Positions 16,741 through 25,331 of a stretch of DNA of 64,000 nucleotides are shown here, piece by piece. The notes below the pieces were generated by a model that saw nothing but the letters and a program-made list of their open reading frames with translations, was not told the DNA's origin and ran no database searches. Source of the stretch: JAXLQL01 sp046331625 (GTDB lineage: Bacteria; Acidobacteriota; Terriglobia; Bryobacterales; Bryobacteraceae); NCBI GenBank assembly GCA_046331625.1, contig JAXLQL010000027.1, forward strand, positions 1 through 64,000, given 5' to 3'. The position numbers and the translations under genes are program-made. Positions within the stretch are counted from its first letter, which is position 1, and the number at the start of each line of letters is the position of its first letter.

Positions 16741-17742
16741 ATGAAACGATCACAGGGGTTCTTGTTGGCGCTCCTGGCGATCGCGTTGTACTTGTGTTTC
16801 CTGCTGGCGAAACCGTTCCTGCTGGCGATTGCGGCGGCAGGCGTACTGGCGGTGGTGTGCTATCCGATGCACCGGCGGGTGCTCGGCGCGGTGCGGAATC
16901 GCGATCTGGCAGCGCTGGTTTCGACACTCGCGATTGTGGTGCTGGTGGTCGGGCCCACGGCTTTGGTGAGTTGGGCGGCGGTGCGCGAACTGCGCGCGCT
17001 GTACGGGCAGCACGCACGCTCAGATGAGTTGATGAGTCTGATGGAGCGGGCGGCGGCGTGGCTGGGGGTCGCGGCCGAGGATCTGCGCGCGGAAGCAGTG
17101 GAGCGTTTGCAGCAGGCGGCGGCATGGTTGGTGAAGGTGGGCGGTACGGCGATGGCGGAGGTGGGTGGGAGCCTGGTGCAGGCTGTGATTTCGTTTGTCA
17201 CGCTCTACTTCTTTCTGCGCGATGGGCGCGAGATGCTGCGGCGGGCAAGCGAGATCGTACCGTTGCCGCAGGAGCAAACGGAGTTGCTGTACAGGCGGGC
17301 GGGGGACACCATCGTGGCGAACGTATGGGGCGTGGTGGCAGTGGCGGCGGCGCAAGGAGTGCTGGGCGGGTTCGGCTTTTGGTTGACGGGGCTGGGGTCG
17401 CCGGTGCTGTGGGGGATCGTGACGGCGGTGGTGTCACTGGTGCCGGTGTTCGGGTCCGCACTGGTGTGGTTGCCGGGAACGATCCTCTTGGCGGCTGCGG
17501 GGCGATGGAGCGGAGCTGCGTTTCTGGCGATCTGGGGAGCGGCGGTGGTGGCGCAGGCAGACAACGTGATTCGTCCGATGGTGGTGAGCGGGCGGATGCA
17601 TCTGAATCCGCTGTTCGTGTTCTTTGCGTTGTTGGGCGGAATGAATCAGTTCGGGGTGGTGGGGGTGTTCATTGGTCCGGTGATTTTATCGGTGGCGGTG
17701 GCGCTGGTGGAGTTTTGGCGGGAGAGCGGCGACGGGGATTAG
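16741..17742 (+). CDS. AI-2E family transporter
   Basis: 333-residue membrane protein with the layout of the PerM/YdiK/TqsA family: two hydrophobic segments, a soluble loop rich in Glu and Arg (residues ~85-140), then four to five more segments with VTLYFFLRDGREML and GVVAVAAAQGVLGGFGFWLTGL, conserved in the family. Members export autoinducer-2 or act as sodium/proton antiporters. The role here is not determined. Valine- and glycine-rich codon usage matches the neighbouring stress gene. It ends 4 bases into the convergent gene at 17739. Confidence 0.88.
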   Translation: MKRSQGFLLALLAIALYLCFLLAKPFLLAIAAAGVLAVVCYPMHRRVLGAVRNRDLAALVSTLAIVVLVVGPTALVSWAAVRELRALYGQHARSDELMSLMERAAAWLGVAAEDLRAEAVERLQQAAAWLVKVGGTAMAEVGGSLVQAVISFVTLYFFLRDGREMLRRASEIVPLPQEQTELLYRRAGDTIVANVWGVVAVAAAQGVLGGFGFWLTGLGSPVLWGIVTAVVSLVPVFGSALVWLPGTILLAAAGRWSGAAFLAIWGAAVVAQADNVIRPMVVSGRMHLNPLFVFFALLGGMNQFGVVGVFIGPVILSVAVALVEFWRESGDGD

Positions 17743-18275
17743 CGGAGGCTGAGGCGGACGGGTTCGGCGTTTCGGGCTAGCGAGCGGAGCCAGGTGAGGA
17801 AGAGGAATTCGGCGATCCAATAGCTGCAGTAGGCGAAAGCGAGAACAGGGAATTGGTCTGGGTTCCAGGCCCAAGCCTCGCGAGCGGCGGCGGCGGCGAA
17901 GAGTCCTGCGATGCCGCCGAGGTTCAAGGGCAGCGTTACCGTTGCGAGAAAGGCGAGGGCGGTCTCGGCAGGCGTGTTCAGGAGATGGTAGCTATCGAGG
18001 AAGGCGGCGATGGCGACGACGCCGACCATGGTGGAAGGCCAGACGTAACGGAATGCTGGGGCGAGGAACCAATGTTTCAGCATAGGCCAGAGCCAGGATC
18101 GGACTGCGAAGAAAGCCACGCCGCTGGCTAGCGTGAGTAGGAGGCTAGTGAGGCTGAGGAGGTCGGCCCAGTTTGAACCGCAGTCGGTTGGGTTGAACTC
18201 AATGGTTGCTTCTTGTGCAGCGGCTGCGGCTAAGATTGCAAGTGCGGCCGAGAGGAGTCTGAGGATTGGAGGCAC
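17739..18275 (-). CDS. Hypothetical membrane protein
   Basis: About 178 residues with four to five hydrophobic segments (LLSLTSLLLTLASGVAFFAV, STMVGVVAIAAFLDS, LGGIAGLFAAAAA and VLAFAYCSYWIAEFLFL). No family is recognised. The GTG at 18275 was chosen because the longer frame to the ATG at 18383 only reads the end of the upstream gene in another frame; neither start has a good ribosome site. The stop overlaps the end of the convergent permease gene by 4 bases. An early hydrophobic stretch followed by AAAQEA may be a signal peptide. Confidence 0.6.
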   Translation of the reverse strand: MPPILRLLSAALAILAAAAAQEATIEFNPTDCGSNWADLLSLTSLLLTLASGVAFFAVRSWLWPMLKHWFLAPAFRYVWPSTMVGVVAIAAFLDSYHLLNTPAETALAFLATVTLPLNLGGIAGLFAAAAAREAWAWNPDQFPVLAFAYCSYWIAEFLFLTWLRSLARNAEPVRLSLR

Positions 18276-18324
18276 GCGGGTTTGGACACCGGCGGGACGG
18301 GCATTGTTCCGGCGTTTTTGATCT

Positions 18325-18663
18325 CTAGAGCAACTCGCGGGGGATCCTGTCGAACTCGTGGAGGAGGCGGAAGGCTTGCTCATATGTAGCGGCCGCGCTC
18401 ACCTGCTCGCGCAGGACTTGTTCCCGCTCCAAGCCCTGGAAGCGGCGGGCCATCGGGGAACGTTTGGCCAGTGACTCGGTCAGAAGGGCTTTGGCTTCGT
18501 CCAGCGGGATCACTTGGGGCGCGTCGTTGAAGAACAACTGCACCTTGACCGAGTGTTGCCGGCTCTGGCGAAGTCGCGCCCAGAGTCCTTTCGGGCGCTC
18601 GATTTCAGCGGCGGCTATTCTCGACGCGCGGCCGGTCGAATCGATCAGGATACCGCGATACAT
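18325..18663 (-). CDS. Hypothetical protein, small charged
   Basis: 112 residues from the ATG at 18663 (MYRGILIDSTGRASRI), rich in Arg, Gln and Glu, with a segment VKVQLFFNDAPQVIPLDEAKALL and a helical C-terminus. No signal or membrane segment and no family recognised. The frame is open upstream to 18936, but that part reads a dispersed hairpin repeat and a 20-base tandem repeat and was excluded. The membrane-protein gene at 17739-18275 follows on the same strand. Confidence 0.5.
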   Translation of the reverse strand: MYRGILIDSTGRASRIAAAEIERPKGLWARLRQSRQHSVKVQLFFNDAPQVIPLDEAKALLTESLAKRSPMARRFQGLEREQVLREQVSAAATYEQAFRLLHEFDRIPRELL

Positions 18664-18752
18664 GGGTGCGATGATTGTCCGGTCAGCTCTGATTCTGTGA
18701 GAGCGACCCAGGCGCCTTCGTCGAGAAGGACCATGACGGGAAATACAAATCG

Positions 18753-18792
18753 ATGGTGGGACGCCATGAATCATGGTGGGACGCCATGAATC
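18753..18792. repeat. Perfect 20-base tandem duplication
   Basis: The unit ATGGTGGGACGCCATGAATC occurs twice head to tail without mismatch. It lies 90 bases upstream of the small gene at 18325-18663, in a 276-base gap that otherwise holds only a dispersed hairpin repeat. Confidence 0.9.
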
Positions 18793-18866
18793 TATGCTAC
18801 GGACGGGACGGAAGCGGGTACGGGGCCGGTCCAAGCGGGCTGCAACTTGGTGCTGAGCCTCCGGAA

Positions 18867-18909
18867 GCGGGACTGAAGTCCCGCGCAGGCTAAAGCCTGC
18901 CCCACACGC
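18867..18909. repeat. Dispersed hairpin repeat, short form
   Basis: GCGGGACTgaAGTCCCGC followed by CAGGCTAAAGCCTGCCCC, the same two-hairpin core found at 9357, 11571 and 15708. It lies 31 bases downstream of the stop of the DHH phosphoesterase gene (minus strand), where it could act as a transcript end structure. Confidence 0.8.
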
Positions 18910-18939
18910 CGGCTGAAGTCTTCGCGGCGGAAGCACTCG

Positions 18940-19890
18940 CTAGGACTGGAGTTCGCGGACGATTTCAGCGGCAACTTGGCGGGCGTGGTCAATGTCGCCC
19001 TTGGGGAAGCTGATGGCGCCGACGCGCGGATGGCCACCGCCGCCATAGCGCTCGCAGATGGTGGCGAGGTTGTGCTTGAGCGGTCCGGTGACCCAGGGGT
19101 TGGAGCCGACCGAGATCTTGGTGCGGAAGCTCGCCTTCAGCACGGAAACCGTATAGATGGACTCCGGATGCAGATAGTAGGGGATGAACTTGTTGTAGCC
19201 CTCGAGTCCGCTCTCGACGAGATCGAAGAAGACGACGGCGCGTTCGCTGTGGCCGACGCGGCGGATGATCTCCATCGTTTCCAGGTGCTGGGAATAGAGC
19301 GACTGGAATTGAGCCTCAATCTGCGGGTGGGCGATGATCTGCTCGAGGCGTTGATGCTGCATCAGGCGAATGATGGTCTCGACGGCGTTGTCCTTGGCTC
19401 CTTCAATGACGAGCACCAACTGCGTGGCGGGCGTCTTGATCTCGACGGCTTCACGGGCGTTGGCGTATTGCGCGCCGTCGATGATGTCGGCCCAGTGGAC
19501 CAACTCATCGAGATCGGGCGCATGGAAGCCGAAGCGCTCGCGCGCGATGTCGGAAATGAAATTGGTGCAGGAGCGGTAGTCGGGGTTGAAGAAGTGCCAG
19601 GGAGAGGCGGTACGGCGGTAGAACTCGGCGTCCTCGGGCGTGAGGAAGGCGCTCTGGTGATGATCGAACCACCAGGTGAGCTTCTGGGAGGCGGCGAACT
19701 TGAAGTCGACAATGGCGTTGACGTCGCTGTCGAAGACGGCCTCGTCCCAGGTCTGGTTGGGGGTGTGCATCATTCCCTTGTAGAGGAACTCCGCACCGGG
19801 GTAGAACTTCTCCTCCACGAAGCGCGAGAAGAAGGCGGCCGAGGCTGCTCCGTCGAAGCAGTGGTCGTGGTGGAGAACTCGAATCCGCAT
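18940..19890 (-). CDS. DHH family phosphoesterase
   Basis: 316 residues with the DHH-domain metal-binding set: VLHHDHCFDG at the start, VDFKF near residue 62 and the signature WWFDHHQS near residue 74. The C-terminal DHHA1 domain ends with CERYGGGGHPRVGAISF, the substrate-binding GGGH motif. The family includes nanoRNases, cyclic-dinucleotide phosphodiesterases and RecJ-like proteins; this arrangement suggests a hydrolase of short RNA or (cyclic) dinucleotides, but the specific substrate is uncertain. It is divergent from dnaB, about 300 bases away. Confidence 0.85.
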   Translation of the reverse strand: MRIRVLHHDHCFDGAASAAFFSRFVEEKFYPGAEFLYKGMMHTPNQTWDEAVFDSDVNAIVDFKFAASQKLTWWFDHHQSAFLTPEDAEFYRRTASPWHFFNPDYRSCTNFISDIARERFGFHAPDLDELVHWADIIDGAQYANAREAVEIKTPATQLVLVIEGAKDNAVETIIRLMQHQRLEQIIAHPQIEAQFQSLYSQHLETMEIIRRVGHSERAVVFFDLVESGLEGYNKFIPYYLHPESIYTVSVLKASFRTKISVGSNPWVTGPLKHNLATICERYGGGGHPRVGAISFPKGDIDHARQVAAEIVRELQS

Positions 19891-20022
19891 GCCGTAGGGG
19901 ACGAAAACCTCCTAGCTTGCCTCACGGCGGGAGGGCATGTCAAGTCGCGCGTTCTGGTACTACCGGCTCGTTAGGACTATCGAGTGCACGCAGCAAAAGT
20001 TGCCGTGAGCGGCGAGGTGGGA

Positions 20023-20173
20023 TAAAACAAAAGAGGAGGGTTCTGTTTTGTTGGATTTCCTGTGGAAAACGGTGTGCCGTAGGGCGCGGGGCTCAGCGAT
20101 CTTGCTGGAGGCAAAGCCGTTGCGCGATCCACAGAAAAAGTGCCGCTGTGGAATGAGATTCCCACAGGAAATC
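20023..20173. promoter_or_regulatory. DnaA-box-like cluster with inverted repeats upstream of dnaB
   Basis: The 303-base gap before dnaB contains a relatively AT-rich inverted repeat (AACAAAA ... TTTTGTT, 20026-20050), a near-consensus DnaA box TTTTCCACA on the minus strand (20061-20069), an ATCCACA half-match near 20127 and a TGTGGAAT near 20147. A perfect 12-base inverted repeat GATTTCCTGTGG / CCACAGGAAATC brackets the block (20054-20065 and 20162-20173). It may be a DnaA-responsive control region or a minor origin-like site. No dnaA or dnaN lies nearby. Confidence 0.35.
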
Positions 20174-20193
20174 ATGGTAGGTTAGACGCTCGA

Positions 20194-21552
20194 GTGGCTA
20201 CGCGCGACATCACGTTCGAGAAGGGGTTACCGGCCAATACCGACGCCGAGCAACTGGTGTTGGGCGCGATCATGCTCGACGACTCGTCGTTCATCGTGGT
20301 GGCTTCGACGCTGCAGCCGGACGACTTCACGCTCGAAAAGCACCGCCGGATCTTCGCGGCAATGGTGGCGCTGAACGAAGGCGGACAAAAGATCGACCGC
20401 ATCACGGTGGCGAACGAACTGCTGCGGCGCGGGCAGCTCGAGTCCGTGGATGGGATCAGCTACCTGGTTTCGCTCGACGACGGACTCCCGAAGATCTACA
20501 ACATCGAGAGCTACGTCGAGATCATCAAGAAGAAGGCGCTGCTGCGGCGGATCATTCTGAGCTCGCAGAAGGTGATCGAGCGGGCGATGCTCGACCAGGA
20601 GGATCCGGAGTCGATCCTGGCCGATGCGGAAGAGTCGTTCCTGAAGCTGGGGGATTCCGACTCGAGCCGGGCGCTGAAGACGCCTGGACAGATCATCGAG
20701 GAGTACGAAGGCGGCATCGGGGCCTTTCTCGATCCGAGCAAGCGCGTGGCGGGGCTCGGGACGGGGTACTACAAGCTGGACGAGATGACGAGCGGGCTGC
20801 ACGCGGGCGAGTTGATCATCCTGGCGGCGCGGCCGGCGATGGGGAAGACGGCGCTGGCGCTGAACATCGCGCAGCGGGTGGCGACGCGCGAGACCGATCC
20901 GCGCCCGGTAGCGGTGTTCTCGCTCGAAATGTCGAACGAGCAGTTGCTGACGCGCATGATCTGCGCCGAGGCGCATGTGGACCAGCAGAAGTTCCGGCTA
21001 GGGTATCTCAACGGGGACGAGCGGCGGCAGTTACAGATGGCGGCGTTGCGGCTGGCGGAGGCTCCGCTGTTCATCGACGATACGGCCGGCACCAACATCA
21101 TGGACGTGCACGCCAAGCTGCGGCGGATCAAGGCCGAGCATGGGCTGGGACTGGTGGTGATCGACTACTTGCAGTTGATGAGCAGCCGGGGACGGGTGGA
21201 AAACCGCACGCAGGAAGTGAGCGCATTGTCGCGCGGGCTGAAGCTGCTTTCGAAGGAACTCCGGGTGCCGTTCATCGTGCTGTCGCAGTTGAACCGGTCG
21301 ACTGAGACGCGACCGCAGGGCGATCATATTCCGCAGTTGAGCGATCTGCGCGAGTCGGGGTCGATCGAGCAGGACGCGGACATGGTGTGGTTCATCTATC
21401 GTCCGGATTACTACAAGCCGGACCGGGAAGATCTGCGCGGGTTGGCGGAGATCATCATTGCGAAGCAGAGGAACGGTCCGACGGGCAAGGTGAAGCTGGC
21501 GTTTTTGCGCGAGTTCACGTTGTTCGAGAATCTGGCGGACAACGTCGAGTAA
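20194..21552 (+). CDS. dnaB: Replicative DNA helicase DnaB
   Basis: 452 residues, the normal length. The N-terminal domain begins ATRDITFEKGLPANTDAEQLVLGAIMLDD; the RecA-like C-terminal domain has Walker A AARPAMGKTALALN, Walker B LVVIDYLQLMSS, and the conserved SQLNRSTETR and LRESGSIEQDADMV segments of hexameric replicative helicases. The GTG at 20194 was chosen since the conserved region begins right after it; a GTG at 20140 lies inside the upstream inverted repeats. It unwinds DNA at the replication fork as a ring on the lagging strand. Confidence 0.95.
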   Translation: MATRDITFEKGLPANTDAEQLVLGAIMLDDSSFIVVASTLQPDDFTLEKHRRIFAAMVALNEGGQKIDRITVANELLRRGQLESVDGISYLVSLDDGLPKIYNIESYVEIIKKKALLRRIILSSQKVIERAMLDQEDPESILADAEESFLKLGDSDSSRALKTPGQIIEEYEGGIGAFLDPSKRVAGLGTGYYKLDEMTSGLHAGELIILAARPAMGKTALALNIAQRVATRETDPRPVAVFSLEMSNEQLLTRMICAEAHVDQQKFRLGYLNGDERRQLQMAALRLAEAPLFIDDTAGTNIMDVHAKLRRIKAEHGLGLVVIDYLQLMSSRGRVENRTQEVSALSRGLKLLSKELRVPFIVLSQLNRSTETRPQGDHIPQLSDLRESGSIEQDADMVWFIYRPDYYKPDREDLRGLAEIIIAKQRNGPTGKVKLAFLREFTLFENLADNVE

Positions 21553-21567
21553 GACTGGGCCGGAGGG

Positions 21568-21682
21568 CTGAAGCGCGTGCGGCGAGGCGCCGCTCCAAGC
21601 GGCTGAAACTCGCTGAAGAAGACTTGGCACGGAGCCTCGGCGGCGGGACTGAAGTCCCGCGCAGCCTGAAGGCTGCCCAACA
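21568..21682. repeat. Composite dispersed repeat, second architecture
   Basis: Downstream of dnaB lies a ~115-base repeat: AAGCGCGTGCGGCGAGGCG, CTGAAACTCGCTGAAGAAG and GGAGCCTCGGCG, then the hairpin core GCGGGACTgaAGTCCCGC and CAGCCTGAAGGCTGCCC. The reverse complement of the whole unit recurs at 42440-42530 (TTCAGCGAGTTTCAG shared), so this is a second composite form that shares only the hairpin with the 9357/11571 type. Confidence 0.75.
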
Positions 21683-21698
21683 ATTCAACCTGCGTACG

Positions 21699-22985
21699 TC
21701 AGAACAAGTATGACGCGCTGACTAGCGGGACCATGCGGCCGCGCAAGCCCTGCTGATCGAGATGGAACAGGATGTTGAAAGCGAGGATCAGGTTTCCGAC
21801 CGCATTCACTTTGAACCCGAGCGCGGCCTTCTTCTGGTGGATGGAGCCGTGATGGAAGGCGATGTTGGGGAACGCGACGCCGTTGGCGGCGACGAATGGC
21901 TGCAACTGGGCGCGTTCGCTGTTGGGGCGGTACAAGCCGAAGATGTCGCCGGCGACGGTGAACTTGGCCGTGACGCCGATATCGGCTCCGGCCACGTAGC
22001 TGATCTCGTTCGGCAGCTTCGCTTTCTGCCGATCGATGGCGCTACCGGCCAGCACGCTATGTCCGTTCCATTGGAAAGCCGCGTTCAGGTGCGGCGAGAT
22101 CTTGCCAAAGCGGAACGAAAGCGCGGCAAACGGCTTGACGCCCGCGGCGCCCGAGCCGAGGAAATTGTACTCGTCTCCGGTGGGCGCTCGGAGGTCGGCG
22201 CCGAGGGCAAGACCGGCCTTGCCCGTGCGAAGCACGGTTCCCTTGACGCGCACGATGATGTCGCCGATGCCGGTGGCCGAGGCGCCGGCCTGAAAGACGG
22301 CGTGCGTTTTGTCTGGCGTCTCGAAATAGTGGACGCTGCTATCGTCACCGGTACCGACACGCTGGATGGTGGCATTGGCAGTGACATCGAACCGGGCCGT
22401 GACGAGGGGAACGGCAACGGAAACGTCGACGCGATCAGTGACTCCGTAGGTGGCGTAGGCGGTGGTTTGGCCGATGCGAATATCGAGCGCGTTGTCGGTG
22501 CTGATGAAGTCCTTGACGAAGGCCGGATTGGTGGTGGGCTGGTGGTTGAACACGGCCGGGACGCGATTGAGATCCAAGCCGTCGAGGGCATCGAAGCGGA
22601 AGAACTGGTAGCCGACCCCGAAGTAGATCTTGTCCTTGCCGATGGTCTCCGAGCGTTCGGCGAGGATGGGACCGAAGCTTTGCGCCGAACGCGTGGCTAC
22701 GCCGAGCGTCTGGTCAAAGCTGTAGGTGAAGCCCGAAGCCGGAGACGGGATCGGGAGCGACGTCAACTGGCCGGCCAGCGCCGCATTGAACGGAACGAAG
22801 CTCGACCGGAAGGCGCTATCGAAGTGAGCCGCATGGTCCGGGTTGGGCAGCACCAACCCGTGGTCTCCGAACAGGTGCGGCAGAATCAGGGACAACTTTC
22901 CAGCGTTGGCGCCGGTCCCGGGCGGGTCCGACGCTTGGAGAGCCAAGGCGAGGCTCAGTCCAAGCATGGCGAGTTTGATTTTCAT
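21699..22985 (-). CDS. Outer-membrane beta-barrel protein, transporter-like
   Basis: 428 residues with a signal peptide (MKIKLAMLGLSLALALQAS) and alternating hydrophobic strands throughout, ending SASYLF with the C-terminal aromatic residue typical of outer-membrane barrels. Segments DKIYFGVGYQFFRFDALDG, TDRVDVSVAVPLV and GLALGADLRAPTGDEYNFLGSGAAG resemble the Phenol_MetA_deg/transporter-type barrels. The function is unknown; possibly a channel for hydrophobic compounds. It is separated by only 33 bases from the upstream kinase gene on the same strand. Confidence 0.75.
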   Translation of the reverse strand: MKIKLAMLGLSLALALQASDPPGTGANAGKLSLILPHLFGDHGLVLPNPDHAAHFDSAFRSSFVPFNAALAGQLTSLPIPSPASGFTYSFDQTLGVATRSAQSFGPILAERSETIGKDKIYFGVGYQFFRFDALDGLDLNRVPAVFNHQPTTNPAFVKDFISTDNALDIRIGQTTAYATYGVTDRVDVSVAVPLVTARFDVTANATIQRVGTGDDSSVHYFETPDKTHAVFQAGASATGIGDIIVRVKGTVLRTGKAGLALGADLRAPTGDEYNFLGSGAAGVKPFAALSFRFGKISPHLNAAFQWNGHSVLAGSAIDRQKAKLPNEISYVAGADIGVTAKFTVAGDIFGLYRPNSERAQLQPFVAANGVAFPNIAFHHGSIHQKKAALGFKVNAVGNLILAFNILFHLDQQGLRGRMVPLVSASYLF

Positions 22986-23018
22986 TGCGGAGGACGGACG
23001 GGGCGCTCATGGCGTGTC

Positions 23019-25022
23019 TCATTGGATTGAGTCGATCACCCAGGAGTTTCCCGACTTGCGGAATTGGACGGAGATGGTACTGTTAGCGGGCAGGCGGTCG
23101 CCATTCTTCATGACGAAGGTCTGCGAAACGCGGCATTGGAGGCTGGCCGAACCGCCGTTGACCGCGGGGGCGCCGATGGGCTGGAGGCGCATTTCGATCG
23201 ACCTGGCATCGCGGAACATCTGCTCGATGCTCTTGGCCTGCGCTCCGGAGAGGCCGGGCCGAAGCGAACGGACCGTTCCGATGTCGCGCCGTTCGAAAGC
23301 GGAACGATATTGACCGAGAGCTTCGAGGATGTGCGCTTTGGCGCTGTCGCGTTCGAGCCGGTCAATTTCCGCGGCTGCGTCGGCAACGAACGGGGAGTTT
23401 GCGAAGCGCTCGCGGAAGGCGCGAAGCATCGGCACGTTGGCGCTGTTCTTCACCGTATCCCACTCGAGTTGCTCCTGGCGGCGGAGGGCCTGCGTAGCGA
23501 ACGGCCCGTCCGGATAGCGGCGGCGGTAGGCCTCGATGGCCGAAGGATCGTGGGTCGCCTTGAGATGCTCCCATTCCTCGGCGCGTGGATCGCGGGCAGG
23601 GGCTTCGGGAGCCTTCTGCTGGGAAGGCGGCTGCGGCGCAGACTGCGGAGGCGGTGCGGCAGCGGGTAGCGCGGCGGGGGCGGTGGAGGCGTGCTGCGGC
23701 TGCGAGGCAGGGGCGGGCTGTACGGCGGCCGGCGAGTGCTCCACGATGGCAGGTTCGCGCAAGCGAGCCTCCTGCACAGGCTTCTTTCCGCGGGTCTCGC
23801 GCGGAGCCGGTTCTTCCGCGGGCCGCTGGGCTTGGCGAGCCTGCGTGGGCGCTGCCTGCGACTCGGGTGGCGGCGCAGCAGTGGCCGGAGCTTGCTGCTG
23901 AGCCGCGGTTGCCGCCGGTGTCGCGGCGGCGGTGCGGGAACCGGTGAGTCGAACGATGGCCAATCCGCCGGCCAGCACGATCAGCACACCGGCGGCGATG
24001 CCGCGCATGACCCAGCGGGAGGTGGACGGCGGCGGAGGTATGGTCGCGGTGGGCGGAGCGGGAGCCGCAGTTGGCGTGGAAGGCACCGGCGCTCCCGACC
24101 TGGATGAGGGCGACGGACCTTTTGTCGCGCCGCGATTGGCGAGGGCTCCCGGGGTGGTGATCGCCGAAGTGATGTTGCGCGTGGAGATGGCGGCGGTGCG
24201 CAGGGTGGCCCCGGCGCCGAGCAGCGCTTCGCGAAATTCCGCCGCGTCCTGGTAGCGCAGGTCCGGATCTTTCTCGAGAGCTTGCAGGATCACGTCCCCC
24301 AGCCGCTGCGGCACACGCGGATTCACGTGCATGGGGTGGACCGGCTGCTGCTCGAGATGTGCGCACATGATGGCGAACTCGGTGTCTCCGCCGAAGGGGC
24401 GCTGTCCGGTGGCAAGTTCGTAGAGCGTGGCGCCCAGGGAGTAAAGGTCGGCGCGATGATCGGCTTCCTTGCCCTGGATCTGCTCCGGCGACATGTAATA
24501 GAGCGAACCCATGGCCACGCCGGTGCGGGTGAGCTTCTGGTCAGTGCCCATGCGGGCTATGCCGAAGTCGGTGAGCTTCACCGTGCCTTGCGGCGTGATC
24601 ATGATGTTGGCCGGCTTGAGGTCACGATGGACCACGCCCATCGAATGCGCGTATTCGAGCGCGTTGAGCACTTGGAGCACGCACTGGGTGGCCTGATGGA
24701 CGGTTACTGGTCCGCGCTGGAGCCGCACATCGAGCGATTGGCCGTCGACGTACTCCATGATCATCAGCAACTGGTTGCCGGAGCGGACGGCGGTGCGGAG
24801 AGCCGTGATGTTGGGGTGTTCGAGGCGGCCCTGGACTTTGATCTCACGCAGGAAGCGGTCAGCCAGTTCGGGGACGTCTTTGAGGTTGGGCAGGAGGATC
24901 TTCATGGCCTCCGTGCGGTCTGAAATTTGGTTGCGGACCTTGTAGACGGAGCCCATGCCACCGGCGCCGAGAACACTGATGATCTCGTAGTCTCCGACGA
25001 TTTCGCCGACTTGAAAGCTCAT
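23019..25022 (-). CDS. Serine/threonine protein kinase, membrane-anchored
   Basis: 667 residues. The N-terminal kinase domain (~1-275) is complete: glycine loop VLGAGGMGSVYKV, K41, HRDLKPANI with D134, DFG at 152-154 and SPEQIQG, the PknB type. A Pro/Ala/Gln-rich linker follows around one membrane segment (WVMRGIAAGVLIVLAGGLAIV, ~340-360). The extracytoplasmic C-terminus has short repeated helices (FATQALRRQEQLEWD, FVADAAAEIDRLERD) and a final strand-rich domain ending GNSWVIDSIQ that resembles SnoaL/NTF2-like folds. It may sense an envelope signal. The outer-membrane barrel gene follows 33 bases later and may be co-expressed. Confidence 0.93.
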   Translation of the reverse strand: MSFQVGEIVGDYEIISVLGAGGMGSVYKVRNQISDRTEAMKILLPNLKDVPELADRFLREIKVQGRLEHPNITALRTAVRSGNQLLMIMEYVDGQSLDVRLQRGPVTVHQATQCVLQVLNALEYAHSMGVVHRDLKPANIMITPQGTVKLTDFGIARMGTDQKLTRTGVAMGSLYYMSPEQIQGKEADHRADLYSLGATLYELATGQRPFGGDTEFAIMCAHLEQQPVHPMHVNPRVPQRLGDVILQALEKDPDLRYQDAAEFREALLGAGATLRTAAISTRNITSAITTPGALANRGATKGPSPSSRSGAPVPSTPTAAPAPPTATIPPPPSTSRWVMRGIAAGVLIVLAGGLAIVRLTGSRTAAATPAATAAQQQAPATAAPPPESQAAPTQARQAQRPAEEPAPRETRGKKPVQEARLREPAIVEHSPAAVQPAPASQPQHASTAPAALPAAAPPPQSAPQPPSQQKAPEAPARDPRAEEWEHLKATHDPSAIEAYRRRYPDGPFATQALRRQEQLEWDTVKNSANVPMLRAFRERFANSPFVADAAAEIDRLERDSAKAHILEALGQYRSAFERRDIGTVRSLRPGLSGAQAKSIEQMFRDARSIEMRLQPIGAPAVNGGSASLQCRVSQTFVMKNGDRLPANSTISVQFRKSGNSWVIDSIQ

Positions 25023-25217
25023 TCCCTTTCGATCCCGGTAGCCTCAGTCTACCTGTCTTCAGCTATCGGCTCCCTCGGAGGAAAACCTTAGGGCGGTGCG
25101 AAATCGCGAGGGATGGAATTTCGGGAACAGGCCTTAGGACGTTGGATAGAGGGGACTTTGGGTTCACAGCGGGGCTCGGGTTGGGGAGGGGGGGGCAAGA
25201 CCGAGGGAAGATGGCCG

Positions 25218-25246
25218 GTGACATGGCGCCGTAGCGTGTTTATAAT
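25218..25246 (+). promoter_or_regulatory. Sigma-70-type promoter of tRNA-Glu
   Basis: GTGACA at 25218-25223 and a perfect TATAAT at 25241-25246, spaced by 17 bases. The predicted start is about 25253, four bases before the mature tRNA. Confidence 0.7.
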
Positions 25247-25256
25247 GGTGGGTAAC

Positions 25257-25331
25257 GGCGCTATCGTCTAACGGTTAGGACGGAGCCCTCTCAAGGCTTA
25301 AATACGGGTTCGATTCCCGTTAGCGCTACCA
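25257..25331 (+). tRNA. tRNA-Glu (anticodon CTC)
   Basis: A full cloverleaf can be drawn: acceptor GGCGCTA pairs with TAGCGCT (G1 with T72), the D arm is GTCT-AACGGTTA-GGAC, the anticodon stem GAGCC/GGCTT carries the loop CTCTCAA with anticodon CTC, and the T arm is ACGGG-TTCGATT-CCCGT. The discriminator is A and the CCA end is encoded (25329-25331). The anticodon reads GAG, glutamate. It lies about 400 bases upstream of the RNA-repair genes hen1-pnkp. Confidence 0.95.
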
